This document shows, in pieces, positions 22,318-29,723 of a stretch of 33,320 nucleotides of DNA. The DNA is from Lentisphaeria bacterium (GTDB taxonomy: Bacteria; Verrucomicrobiota; Lentisphaeria; Victivallales; Victivallaceae), in contig JAFWBQ010000019.1 of NCBI GenBank assembly GCA_017507125.1, positions 1 through 33,320 on the forward strand, written 5' to 3'. Position numbers and translations under genes: made by a program. Each line of letters opens with the position of its first letter. The first letter of the stretch is position 1. The notes under the pieces are model-generated. The model was not told the origin of the DNA. It worked only from the letters and a program-made list of their open reading frames with translations, and ran no database searches.

Positions 22318-24252
22318 ATGAGCGGAAAATTTTATGTGACCACTCCCATTTATTACGTCAATGACCGTCCTCATATCGGTCATGCTTATACCACGATCCT
22401 TGCCGATGTGCTTGCCTGTTTCCACAGGTCCATGGGTGACGATACCTACTTTCTCACCGGTACCGACGAACACGGCCAGAAGGTGGAAAATGCCGCCGCC
22501 AAAAACGGTGTCACACCCCAGCAGCACGCCGACGAAACGGTGGTGCGTTTTCAGGAGCTCTGGCAGAAGCTGGGGATCACCAACGATGACTTCATCCGCA
22601 CCACCGAAGCCCGCCACAAGGATGTGGTGAAAGAGATCCTCCAGGATCTTTACGACCGGGGCGAGATCTACAAGGCCGAATACACCGGCTGGTACTGCGT
22701 GGGCTGTGAACGCTACTTCACCGAAAAAGATCTTGTGGAAGGCAAGTGTCCCGACTGCGGCAGAGAGGTCTCTGCTCTCAAGGAGTCCAACTACTTCTTC
22801 CGCATGTCCAAATATCAGGAGTGGCTCATCGACTACATCAAGAGCCATCCTGAATTCATCCAGCCCGCCTTCCGTGCCAATGAGACGCTGGGATTTTTGA
22901 AGCAGCCCCTGGCGGACTTGTGCATCAGCCGTCCCAAATCCCGTCTTTCATGGGGAATTGAACTGCCCTTTGACAGCGATTATGTCTGCTACGTCTGGTT
23001 TGACGCCCTCATCAACTATATTTCCGCCGTGGGCTACCGGCGGGATGACGCCGCTTTCGCCCGCCGCTGGCCCGCCAGCTGCCAGCTCATCGGCAAAGAT
23101 ATCCTCACCACCCACTCTGTTTACTGGCCCACCATGCTGAAAGCCATGAACGTTGAGATGCCCGGGAGCATTTTCGCCCACGGCTGGTGGCTCACCGGCA
23201 ACACCAAGATGAGCAAATCTCTGGGCAACGTGGTCAACCCCATGGAAATGATCGGCATTGTGGGTGTGGACGCGTTCCGTTACTTCCTCATGGCTGAGAT
23301 GACTCTGGGCAACGACGCCTCTTTCACCCGCGAAGCTCTTATGCGCCGCTACAACAGCGACCTTGCCAACGATCTGGGCAATCTGCTCTCCCGTGTGGTG
23401 AAACTGACGCTGCGCGCCGGCGGCGCCATTCCCGCTCCCGGTGAACCCACCGGCAATGAAGAAGAGTTCAATTCCGCCGTGGAAGCTGCTGTCAGCGGCA
23501 TGAAAAGCTGCCTTGAATCCATGAAACTCGATCAGGGCATCGCCGCCGTGCTGAGCGCTGTCCGCGCCGGAAACCGTTACGTTGAGCAGTGCGCCCCCTG
23601 GGCGCTGGCGAAGAACAATGATATTGCCCACTTGAATACCGTACTTTATACGGTGGCGGCAAATCTCCGTAAACTGGCTGTGCTCCTTGCTCCTGTGATG
23701 CCCGGCAAGATGGCGGAACTCCAGAAAGCTCTGGGCGGCGGCGATGAACTTCTCACCATCGGCGATCTGCTCTCAGGAAACTGCCCCGACCCCGCCGGAC
23801 GCACCGTTCAGGAAGTTGCCCCCCTCTTCCCCCGGATCCAGGAGGAAGAGGCCCCTGCCGCTCCCTGTTCCAAAGCTGAAAAGAAAGAAAAAGCAAAAGC
23901 CGCCGCTCCCGCTCCTGAAGCCGTTGAACTTGTCACCATTGACCAGTTCTGCAAGGTGAAGCTCAAAACCGCCAGAGTTGTCGCTGCCGAAAAACTTGAG
24001 GGCGCCGACAAGCTGTTGAAGCTGAAGATCGATATCGGTGAAGCCGAACCCAGACCCCTTGTGGCAGGTGTGGCAAAGTATTACACCCCTGAAGAGATCA
24101 TGGGCAAGACCATCGTTGTGGTTTCCAACCTTCAGCCTGCCACCATCCGCGGGGCTGAATCACGGGGCATGCTTCTTGCCGCCAAGTTCGGCAAAGAGCT
24201 GCGCCTTGTGACCGTTGACGGAGATGTTCCCGCCGGAGCTGATATCGGTTGA
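22318..24252 (+). CDS. metG: Methionyl-tRNA synthetase with C-terminal tRNA-binding domain
   Basis: MetG charges methionine onto tRNA. The 644-aa protein has the class I motifs PHIGHAYTT (HIGH) and TKMSKSLGN (KMSKS). One zinc knuckle is visible (CVGCERY and CPDCG). The anticodon-binding helical domain follows, then a Lys/Ala/Pro-rich linker (about 505-540) and an EMAP-like tRNA-binding domain at the end (FCKVKLKTARVVAAEKLEGAD to GAESRGMLLAAKFG), which supports dimerisation. The ATG is preceded by aaaggagac. It is transcribed divergently from cstA. purU begins 29 nt downstream, linking two one-carbon/methionine-related functions. Confidence 0.98.
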   Translation: MSGKFYVTTPIYYVNDRPHIGHAYTTILADVLACFHRSMGDDTYFLTGTDEHGQKVENAAAKNGVTPQQHADETVVRFQELWQKLGITNDDFIRTTEARHKDVVKEILQDLYDRGEIYKAEYTGWYCVGCERYFTEKDLVEGKCPDCGREVSALKESNYFFRMSKYQEWLIDYIKSHPEFIQPAFRANETLGFLKQPLADLCISRPKSRLSWGIELPFDSDYVCYVWFDALINYISAVGYRRDDAAFARRWPASCQLIGKDILTTHSVYWPTMLKAMNVEMPGSIFAHGWWLTGNTKMSKSLGNVVNPMEMIGIVGVDAFRYFLMAEMTLGNDASFTREALMRRYNSDLANDLGNLLSRVVKLTLRAGGAIPAPGEPTGNEEEFNSAVEAAVSGMKSCLESMKLDQGIAAVLSAVRAGNRYVEQCAPWALAKNNDIAHLNTVLYTVAANLRKLAVLLAPVMPGKMAELQKALGGGDELLTIGDLLSGNCPDPAGRTVQEVAPLFPRIQEEEAPAAPCSKAEKKEKAKAAAPAPEAVELVTIDQFCKVKLKTARVVAAEKLEGADKLLKLKIDIGEAEPRPLVAGVAKYYTPEEIMGKTIVVVSNLQPATIRGAESRGMLLAAKFGKELRLVTVDGDVPAGADIG

Positions 24253-24281
24253 GAGAGATAAACATTTGAGGTGATTTGACA

Positions 24282-25133
24282 ATGCGACAGGCAATTTTTC
24301 TTATAAGTACCGCAGACCGGAAGGGGATTCTTGCGGAAACAACCACTTTTTTCTATCAGCGGGCCTTGAATATCCTTGAGTGCCGTCAGTATACCGATGT
24401 CCGGGAAAACGCCTACTTCATGCGTATAGCCGTTGAACTCCCCGCCGACATCACCCGCAGCGACCTTGAGGGGCAGTTTCAGCTCCTTGCGGATAAGCTG
24501 GAACTGAAGTGGTCTGTCTACTACAACGGTGACAGGCAGAATGTGGCGGTGCTTGTTTCCAAGACTTCACACTGCTTCTACGATCTGCTCATGCGCTCCG
24601 AAGAGGGAAATCTGGGAGGCAAAGTGGTGGTTGCCGTGGGAAATCATCCTGATCTTGAAGAGGTCGCTGACCGATTCCGGGTTCCTTACTACTGTCTGCC
24701 CACCCCCCGGAGCGGTGATCCCGATCAGGAAAACGCCCTCCTTGAACTTTTCAAACGCCACCACATCGACCTTGTGGTGCTGGCACGATATATGCGCGTC
24801 CTCTCTGAAAGGGTCATCAACGCCTATCCCGGCAGGATCATCAACATCCACCATGCCTTTCTTCCCGCTTTTCAAGGGGGCAACCCCTATTTGCAGGCGT
24901 GGGAGCGGGGCGTGAAAATGATCGGCGCCACGGCTCACTACGCCACTGTCGATCTGGATGAAGGCCCCATTATTGAGCAGGCTGTTGAACGCATCACCCA
25001 TGAAAGCACTCCTGAAGACCTTCGGGATCTGGGCAGGGATATTGAGCGCCGTGTGCTCACCCGTGCCGTGCAGTTCCATCTGGAACACCGTGTGATCGTT
25101 TCCGGCAGACGGACCGTGGTGTTTGCCAAATGA
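24282..25133 (+). CDS. purU: Formyltetrahydrofolate deformylase
   Basis: PurU hydrolyses 10-formyl-tetrahydrofolate to formate and tetrahydrofolate, balancing the one-carbon pool and feeding formate to purine synthesis. The 283-aa protein has an N-terminal ACT domain (IFLISTADRKGILAETTTFF) and a formyltransferase-fold catalytic domain. Key segments are VVLARYMRVLSERV, IINIHHAFLPAFQGGNPY (catalytic His and substrate loop) and GATAHYATVDLDEGPII (catalytic Asp). I chose the ATG at 24282 because gaggtga lies 7 nt upstream; a TTG six bases earlier is less likely. The stop overlaps the next start (ATGA). Confidence 0.96.
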   Translation: MRQAIFLISTADRKGILAETTTFFYQRALNILECRQYTDVRENAYFMRIAVELPADITRSDLEGQFQLLADKLELKWSVYYNGDRQNVAVLVSKTSHCFYDLLMRSEEGNLGGKVVVAVGNHPDLEEVADRFRVPYYCLPTPRSGDPDQENALLELFKRHHIDLVVLARYMRVLSERVINAYPGRIINIHHAFLPAFQGGNPYLQAWERGVKMIGATAHYATVDLDEGPIIEQAVERITHESTPEDLRDLGRDIERRVLTRAVQFHLEHRVIVSGRRTVVFAK

Positions 25134-26923
25134 GGAGTTTCGGTCAGCGCATAGCAGGCTGGTGGCTGACCACTCTTTTTTTTCTGCTGCCCCTGAAGTT
25201 CGGTACTCTCGGCACCATGCCTGAGCAGCCCCCCATGTTCCCGGAGGATCTTCTGACTTTGCTGGTCATATCATGGCCGCCTCACTTTGCCGGGGTCATC
25301 GGCGCGCTGCTGCTGGGAGCAAGTGTACTTCTTTTTCCGGCGCCCCGGTGGCGTTCTCCCGGAGGGCTGACCGCTCTTTTCTGGGGCATACTGCTGCCTC
25401 TTGCCGCGCTTCCCGGCATCCTGAGCGGAACCAATGCCGACTATGTTTCTGTCAATGTGGCACACTGGTTCGGCATCGGTGCTTTTGTTCTGAGTGCCTG
25501 GTGGATCTTTTCTGCTGCCCCCTGCTGGAAAAAAATGGCGCTCCACGCTCTTGCCGCCGGTGTCCTTGTAACAGGCATCGACGCATGGCGCCAGTATTTC
25601 TGGGGCTTTGAGGAAATGCAGGAAATGATCCGCAGGCAGCGTGAGGCGGGTATTGATATCTCGCCGGTCATGGAAATCAGGATCATGGACAGCCGGGTCT
25701 TTGCTTCACTCGGCTCCTGCAATACCTATGCCGGATTTCTTTTGCTGGGTATTCCCCTGACGCTTGCTGTTGTTCAAAGCTGGGCAAAACGTTTTGAACC
25801 CGTCAGAGTTTCACTGGTGCTTTTCACCGCTGCCGCTGGCGGACTTCTGATACCGGCGCTTCTTATGACCCGGAGCCGGGGCGCATGGCTCTGCGCTTTC
25901 GGTACTGCGGTGCTTTTTTTCTTCTTCAAAGTCAAAGTGAAGAAAATTTACAAGGCAGTGACACTTGCAGCGGCACTTTTTCTCCTTGCCGGTGCTTTTA
26001 TTGTGATGCAGCGTTCAGGGCGGGGACTCCTTTCCGGCGCCGAGCGTCTGGATTATTTACGCAGTTCCGCCATTATCTGCAGTGAGCATCCTCTTGCCGG
26101 AGCCGGTTGGGGAGAGTTTTTTCACCGTCACATGCAGCTGAAACGGAGCAGCTCCGATGAAGCCGCCCGTTCCCCCCACAATTTTGTCGCCAACTTTGCC
26201 GTCCACGCAGGCCTTTTCTCAGGACTCATTGCCCTGGGCGCTCTTGCCGTGCTGCTTTTTGAACTTTTCCGGGCAAAAGAGGAGGATGCCGTACTCCGCT
26301 GGGGGCGTTTGGGCGCTGCGGCTTTTCTGCTCCACTCTCTCATGGAGCTGAACGATGCCATTCCTGCCTCCATGATCTGCTGTGCCGCAGGGGCCCTTGC
26401 CCTGCTGCCTGCGTCTCAGGAGGAGTTGGAGCCTTCTGCCTCAGCCGGAACAGGATATCTCAGGGGGGCCGCCGTTGCCGGAGCACTCCTTATCGGTGTT
26501 GCGGGTTTTTATACCAATCTGCGCTGGCTGCAGAGCGAAGCGGCATTTGAAGAGCTTGAACTCACTCTGCGCCCCCGGAATCCGGAGGGGGGTGTTATGG
26601 CTCCCGAACCTCTCAAGGTCATGAGACTTCTTGACCGGTTTTGCCAACTCCGTCCCGGATCACCTTATGGTCTTGAAATGGCAGGAGATTTTTTTCTGCA
26701 CACCGGTGATATCGACAATGCTGAAAAACTTTTCAAACGTTCTCTTGAACTTGTTCCTGCCCGTCCGGCTGCCCACAGGCGTATGGCTCTTGTTGCCTGT
26801 CATAAGGGGAATATGGATCTTGCACGCAAACATCTTGCCGGTGCCCGGTCGCTGTTTCCTGCGGACCCGAAAAATCAGGAAAAAGATTTCTTTGAGAGAT
26901 GGGAGCGCTCCGGAAGCAAATAA
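25130..26923 (+). CDS. O-antigen ligase/polymerase-like membrane protein with C-terminal TPR region
   Basis: This 597-aa protein has about ten to twelve hydrophobic segments over residues 1-465. A large loop (about 165-195, WGFEEMQEMIRRQ) and the short signature LMTRSRGAWLC recall Wzy_C/WaaL-type enzymes, which join or polymerise glycan chains on a lipid carrier at the periplasmic face. The loop HPLAGAGWGEFFHRHMQ holds a His-rich element also seen in this family. The C-terminus (about 485-597) is soluble with TPR-like helices (PYGLEMAGDFFLHTGDIDNA, HRRMALVACHKGNMDLA). This fusion is seen in O-antigen-ligase-like proteins that process S-layer or glycoprotein glycans. It is translationally coupled to purU (ATGA overlap). 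Confidence 0.82.
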   Translation: MRSFGQRIAGWWLTTLFFLLPLKFGTLGTMPEQPPMFPEDLLTLLVISWPPHFAGVIGALLLGASVLLFPAPRWRSPGGLTALFWGILLPLAALPGILSGTNADYVSVNVAHWFGIGAFVLSAWWIFSAAPCWKKMALHALAAGVLVTGIDAWRQYFWGFEEMQEMIRRQREAGIDISPVMEIRIMDSRVFASLGSCNTYAGFLLLGIPLTLAVVQSWAKRFEPVRVSLVLFTAAAGGLLIPALLMTRSRGAWLCAFGTAVLFFFFKVKVKKIYKAVTLAAALFLLAGAFIVMQRSGRGLLSGAERLDYLRSSAIICSEHPLAGAGWGEFFHRHMQLKRSSSDEAARSPHNFVANFAVHAGLFSGLIALGALAVLLFELFRAKEEDAVLRWGRLGAAAFLLHSLMELNDAIPASMICCAAGALALLPASQEELEPSASAGTGYLRGAAVAGALLIGVAGFYTNLRWLQSEAAFEELELTLRPRNPEGGVMAPEPLKVMRLLDRFCQLRPGSPYGLEMAGDFFLHTGDIDNAEKLFKRSLELVPARPAAHRRMALVACHKGNMDLARKHLAGARSLFPADPKNQEKDFFERWERSGSK

Positions 26924-26974
26924 GTTGTAAATCGTCTGAAACAAGGTCAAATTAAAGAAAATACAACTTTTTTT
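26922..26974 (+). terminator. Probable terminator after the O-antigen-ligase-like gene
   Basis: aagttgta (26922-26929, overlapping the stop codon) pairs with tacaactt (26962-26969), followed by a T-run to 26974. The 32-nt loop is long, so the call is moderate. Confidence 0.5.
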
Positions 26975-27005
26975 AAAAAAAATTAAATATTTCCGGATTT
27001 TGCCC

Positions 27006-27032
27006 TTGAAATTTTAAAAAAGAGAGTATACT
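27006..27032 (+). promoter_or_regulatory. Putative promoter for the 62-aa protein gene
   Basis: TTGAAA (27006-27011) and TATACT (27027-27032) are 15 nt apart, shorter than ideal; TACTTT at 17 nt is an alternative. It sits between the previous terminator and the small gene, as expected for a single-gene unit. Confidence 0.45.
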
Positions 27033-27098
27033 TTATTTTACGAGGGGGGACAGATTCGCTGTTCCCGGCTAAATGTAAAAGTTTTAGGAGATTTGAAA

Positions 27099-27287
27099 AT
27101 GAAGTGGGAATTCTACGATGTCAAGGCTAAAGCCAAAGTCAAAGCCGAAGTTATCGGAAAGAAAGTTTATGGCGAAGAAAAACGTGCCCGTTATGCTTTC
27201 AAGGGTGAAACTGCTGACAAACGTCCCCTCACTGCTTTTGTTTGTAAAGCTGACTATGACAAATGCACTGCCAAGGTTCTTAAGTAA
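27099..27287 (+). CDS. Small basic protein, function unknown
   Basis: This 62-aa protein is rich in Lys and Ala. It starts MKWEFYDVKAKAKVKAEVIG and ends YDKCTAKVLK, with two Cys near the C-terminus. It has no signal peptide or membrane segment. The N-terminal part looks like alternating strands (KAKVKAEVIGKKVYG, RARYAFKGE). The ATG at 27099 follows taggag by 8 nt; the TTG at 27093 is less likely. It has its own putative promoter and a clear terminator, so it is probably a real, separately expressed gene. I do not recognise the family. Confidence 0.7.
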   Translation: MKWEFYDVKAKAKVKAEVIGKKVYGEEKRARYAFKGETADKRPLTAFVCKADYDKCTAKVLK

Positions 27288-27308
27288 TCTTTGTCATTTG
27301 TTTGAAAT

Positions 27309-27340
27309 CCTCCGGTTTCAAAGGCCGGGGGCTTTTTTTT
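27309..27340 (+). terminator. Intrinsic terminator after the 62-aa gene
   Basis: cctccgg (27309-27315) pairs with ccggggg (27325-27331) around a 9-nt loop, followed by eight T (27333-27340). Confidence 0.88.
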
Positions 27341-27395
27341 AGAGAAAAGAGGCGATTTTAAAAACACTTTCCCATTGCCTCAAAAGAAGAGTTTT

Positions 27396-27425
27396 TTGCA
27401 GTCCGGAACTCTTTGCGTTTATTAT
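27396..27425 (+). promoter_or_regulatory. Putative promoter for the amidotransferase-MFS-glycosidase operon
   Basis: TTGCAG (27396-27401), 18-nt spacer, TATTAT (27420-27425), about 40 nt before the ATG at 27465. The match is fair. Confidence 0.45.
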
Positions 27426-27464
27426 TGAATTGTTTTCAGGACTGTATGGAGATCATCGCAGAAA

Positions 27465-28496
27465 ATGTGCAACATGGCAGCCTATGCCGGCAGAAAAGCC
27501 GCCGCCCCCATCCTTTTCCGTATGCTTGAAAGTCAGGAGGCTCTCGGCGGCGGACACTACAACGGTATCGCAACGATCCACGAAGGGAAGATCCACATGA
27601 TCAAGTGTATCGGTTCCACTGCGGAACTGCTGCGCCGTTACCCCGAAGTGCTGGAACTCCCCGGAACCGTGGGTATCGCCCACAGCCGTACTCCCGGAAT
27701 CGACTCTGACCAATGGGCACAGCCTTTCTTTGCCCACGATGAACAGGTGATCTACTGCGCCAACGGCGCCGCCGGACGTTTTAAAGGAACTGATTACAAC
27801 TCCGCCTATGAACAGGACAAAGCTGACGGGATCCGCTACCGCACCCTCATTGAAAAGCCTGCCGAGGGCTACCCGGTGATGAATGACGGGCGCTGCGTCC
27901 ACTCCTCCGAAGTCGTTGCCAATATGGTGCGCCGTGCCTTTACCCCCGGCAAGCTGCTCCGCCGTGCCATGGGGGAAGCATGCTTTGATCTGAAATCCGA
28001 GATAGCCGCCCTTGCTCTGGCAGTGGCGGAGCCTGACACTGTTTCAGCCATTCGCATCAATCAGCCCCTCATGTGGGGACGCAAAGAGGATGGTTTCTAT
28101 CTTGCGACCTCCGCCTTTGCCCTTGAAAATGAAAAGATCAACTGGATCAATCCGGTTCCCGCCGCCTCCATCATGACCATGGGCAGGGATAAGATCGAAT
28201 TTGAGGCCCATGATACTTACATGCCCTACTTCGACGGCTGCAATCCCCTGAGTCTTATCCACTCCAAGCTGGATGAAATGCTTGACTCCGGCAAGGATTT
28301 CTGCGTCAACGATTTCTGCATTGAAGCCGCCAAATGCTGGCCCGCAGATAAACTGGGTGTGGCAAATATGGTGGTCTATGAATACCTGCGTGAGAAGACG
28401 CACAGCAATCTTATTGAAAGTTTCGTGGTCGATTCTCCCGGATCCGGAGCGAACCTCATCGCCCCTCAGCGCCGCTACCGCCGTCCCCGTGGGTGA
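27465..28496 (+). CDS. Class II glutamine amidotransferase-like (Ntn hydrolase) protein
   Basis: This 343-aa protein starts Met-Cys-Asn-Met, placing Cys2 where class II amidotransferases and related Ntn hydrolases expose a catalytic Cys after Met removal. Further family-like segments are GGGHYNGIATIHEGKI, GIAHSRTPG (compare GIAHTRW of GlmS) and CANGAAGRFKG (compare the HNG motif). No synthase partner domain (isomerase or PRTase) follows; the rest looks like more of an Ntn fold. It may be a free-standing amidase or a glutaminase-type unit. The downstream transporter and glycosidase suggest an amidated or amino-sugar substrate, an inference. The stop overlaps the possible GTG start of the MFS gene. 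The ribosome-binding site is weak. Confidence 0.8.
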   Translation: MCNMAAYAGRKAAAPILFRMLESQEALGGGHYNGIATIHEGKIHMIKCIGSTAELLRRYPEVLELPGTVGIAHSRTPGIDSDQWAQPFFAHDEQVIYCANGAAGRFKGTDYNSAYEQDKADGIRYRTLIEKPAEGYPVMNDGRCVHSSEVVANMVRRAFTPGKLLRRAMGEACFDLKSEIAALALAVAEPDTVSAIRINQPLMWGRKEDGFYLATSAFALENEKINWINPVPAASIMTMGRDKIEFEAHDTYMPYFDGCNPLSLIHSKLDEMLDSGKDFCVNDFCIEAAKCWPADKLGVANMVVYEYLREKTHSNLIESFVVDSPGSGANLIAPQRRYRRPRG

Positions 28497-28507
28497 AAAA
28501 TAACATC

Positions 28508-29722
28508 ATGACAGCGGCAATCAACTGGAAAAGGAATCTCTGGACCGTCTGGCTCTCTCAGTTTCTTTCACTGGCAGGGTTCGGGATGTGCGGTCCCTTC
28601 ATTCCTCTTTTCATGAAGGACTCCCTGGGGATCAGTGATGATGCCCAGCGGGGAGCCTGGGTCGCCGTCTTCACTTTTGCAGGTCTCATCAGCCTCTTTC
28701 TCGCCAATCTCATGTGGGGGATGCTGGCTGACCGTTTCGGCAGAAAACTTATGCTTCTGCGTGCCAGTTACGGAACTGCCCTGTTTTATCCCCTGATGGT
28801 TTTTTCCCCTGATGTCTACTGGCTCATCGGTTTCAGGGCGCTTTCGGCGCTTTTTACAGGCACCGTCAATCCTGCTCAGACCCTTCTGGTCAGTACCGCT
28901 CCTCCTGAGCGCCACGGATATGTGCTGGGCGTACTCAGCACCGCCGTTTGGAGCGGCAACATGACAGGCTATCTTCTGGGGGGCGTCATTGTTGAAATAT
29001 GGGGTTATACAACAGCCTTTCTCTGTTGTTCATTTCTCTACGCCATAAGCGGACTCATGATACAGTTTCTGGTCCGCGAAAATTTCAAGCGTCCTGAAAA
29101 CACCCCCTGCAAGGAGCGGAAGAAGCTCTCCCGTGAGATCATGGCTCCCGGCGTCATCGCCGTATTGCTCATGTTTCTGCTCATGGGCGCCGGACGCCGC
29201 ATAGATCAGCCCTTCGTCGCCATGCTTGTGGAGCTGATCCAGGGGGATAAAGGCGCCGCTTTTTATACCGGTATCATCAGCGCCGGCGGCGCTGTGGGCG
29301 GTGTTGTTGCCGGTTTCGGTTTCGGAACTCTCTGCGACAGATATCCACCTGAAAAAATGCTCATTCCCGTTGTGGTCATTGCGGCGGCCTGCGCCGCCTG
29401 GCAGGGGATCTCCACTAATATCTGGTCACTGGGTTTTGCACGCTTCTTCTATTACTTTGTGGCAGGGGGGATGCAGCCCATGCTCCTTGTCATGCTTTCA
29501 AGGCTGACCTCTCCTGAACACAAGGGGACTTTTTTCGGCTGGTCCGCCAGCGTCAATGTGGCGGGGGGCATCTGTGCCTCAGCCGTCAGCGGTTTGATTG
29601 CGTATAATCTGGGTATCCGCGCCATTTTCATGGCGGGAGCCCTGCTTTTGATATCCATGCTGATCCCCGGAGTGAGGGTATTGCTTTCCGGCGGTATCGG
29701 TAAATTAAAGGAAAAAGTGTAA
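28508..29722 (+). CDS. Major facilitator superfamily transporter
   Basis: This ~404-aa inner-membrane protein has about twelve predicted helices. The loop 2-3 motif LADRFGRKLMLLRA is classical MFS motif A, repeated in weaker form in the second half (GTLCDRYPPEKML). The upstream gene ends at 28496. A GTG at 28493 would overlap it (GTGA) but has no ribosome-binding site; ATG at 28508 has gggtga 11 nt upstream and is preferred. The start is uncertain by five residues. The glycosidase ATG lies 1 nt after the stop, so the transporter probably imports the sugar that enzyme cleaves. Confidence 0.92.
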   Translation: MTAAINWKRNLWTVWLSQFLSLAGFGMCGPFIPLFMKDSLGISDDAQRGAWVAVFTFAGLISLFLANLMWGMLADRFGRKLMLLRASYGTALFYPLMVFSPDVYWLIGFRALSALFTGTVNPAQTLLVSTAPPERHGYVLGVLSTAVWSGNMTGYLLGGVIVEIWGYTTAFLCCSFLYAISGLMIQFLVRENFKRPENTPCKERKKLSREIMAPGVIAVLLMFLLMGAGRRIDQPFVAMLVELIQGDKGAAFYTGIISAGGAVGGVVAGFGFGTLCDRYPPEKMLIPVVVIAAACAAWQGISTNIWSLGFARFFYYFVAGGMQPMLLVMLSRLTSPEHKGTFFGWSASVNVAGGICASAVSGLIAYNLGIRAIFMAGALLLISMLIPGVRVLLSGGIGKLKEKV

Positions 29723-29723
29723 A

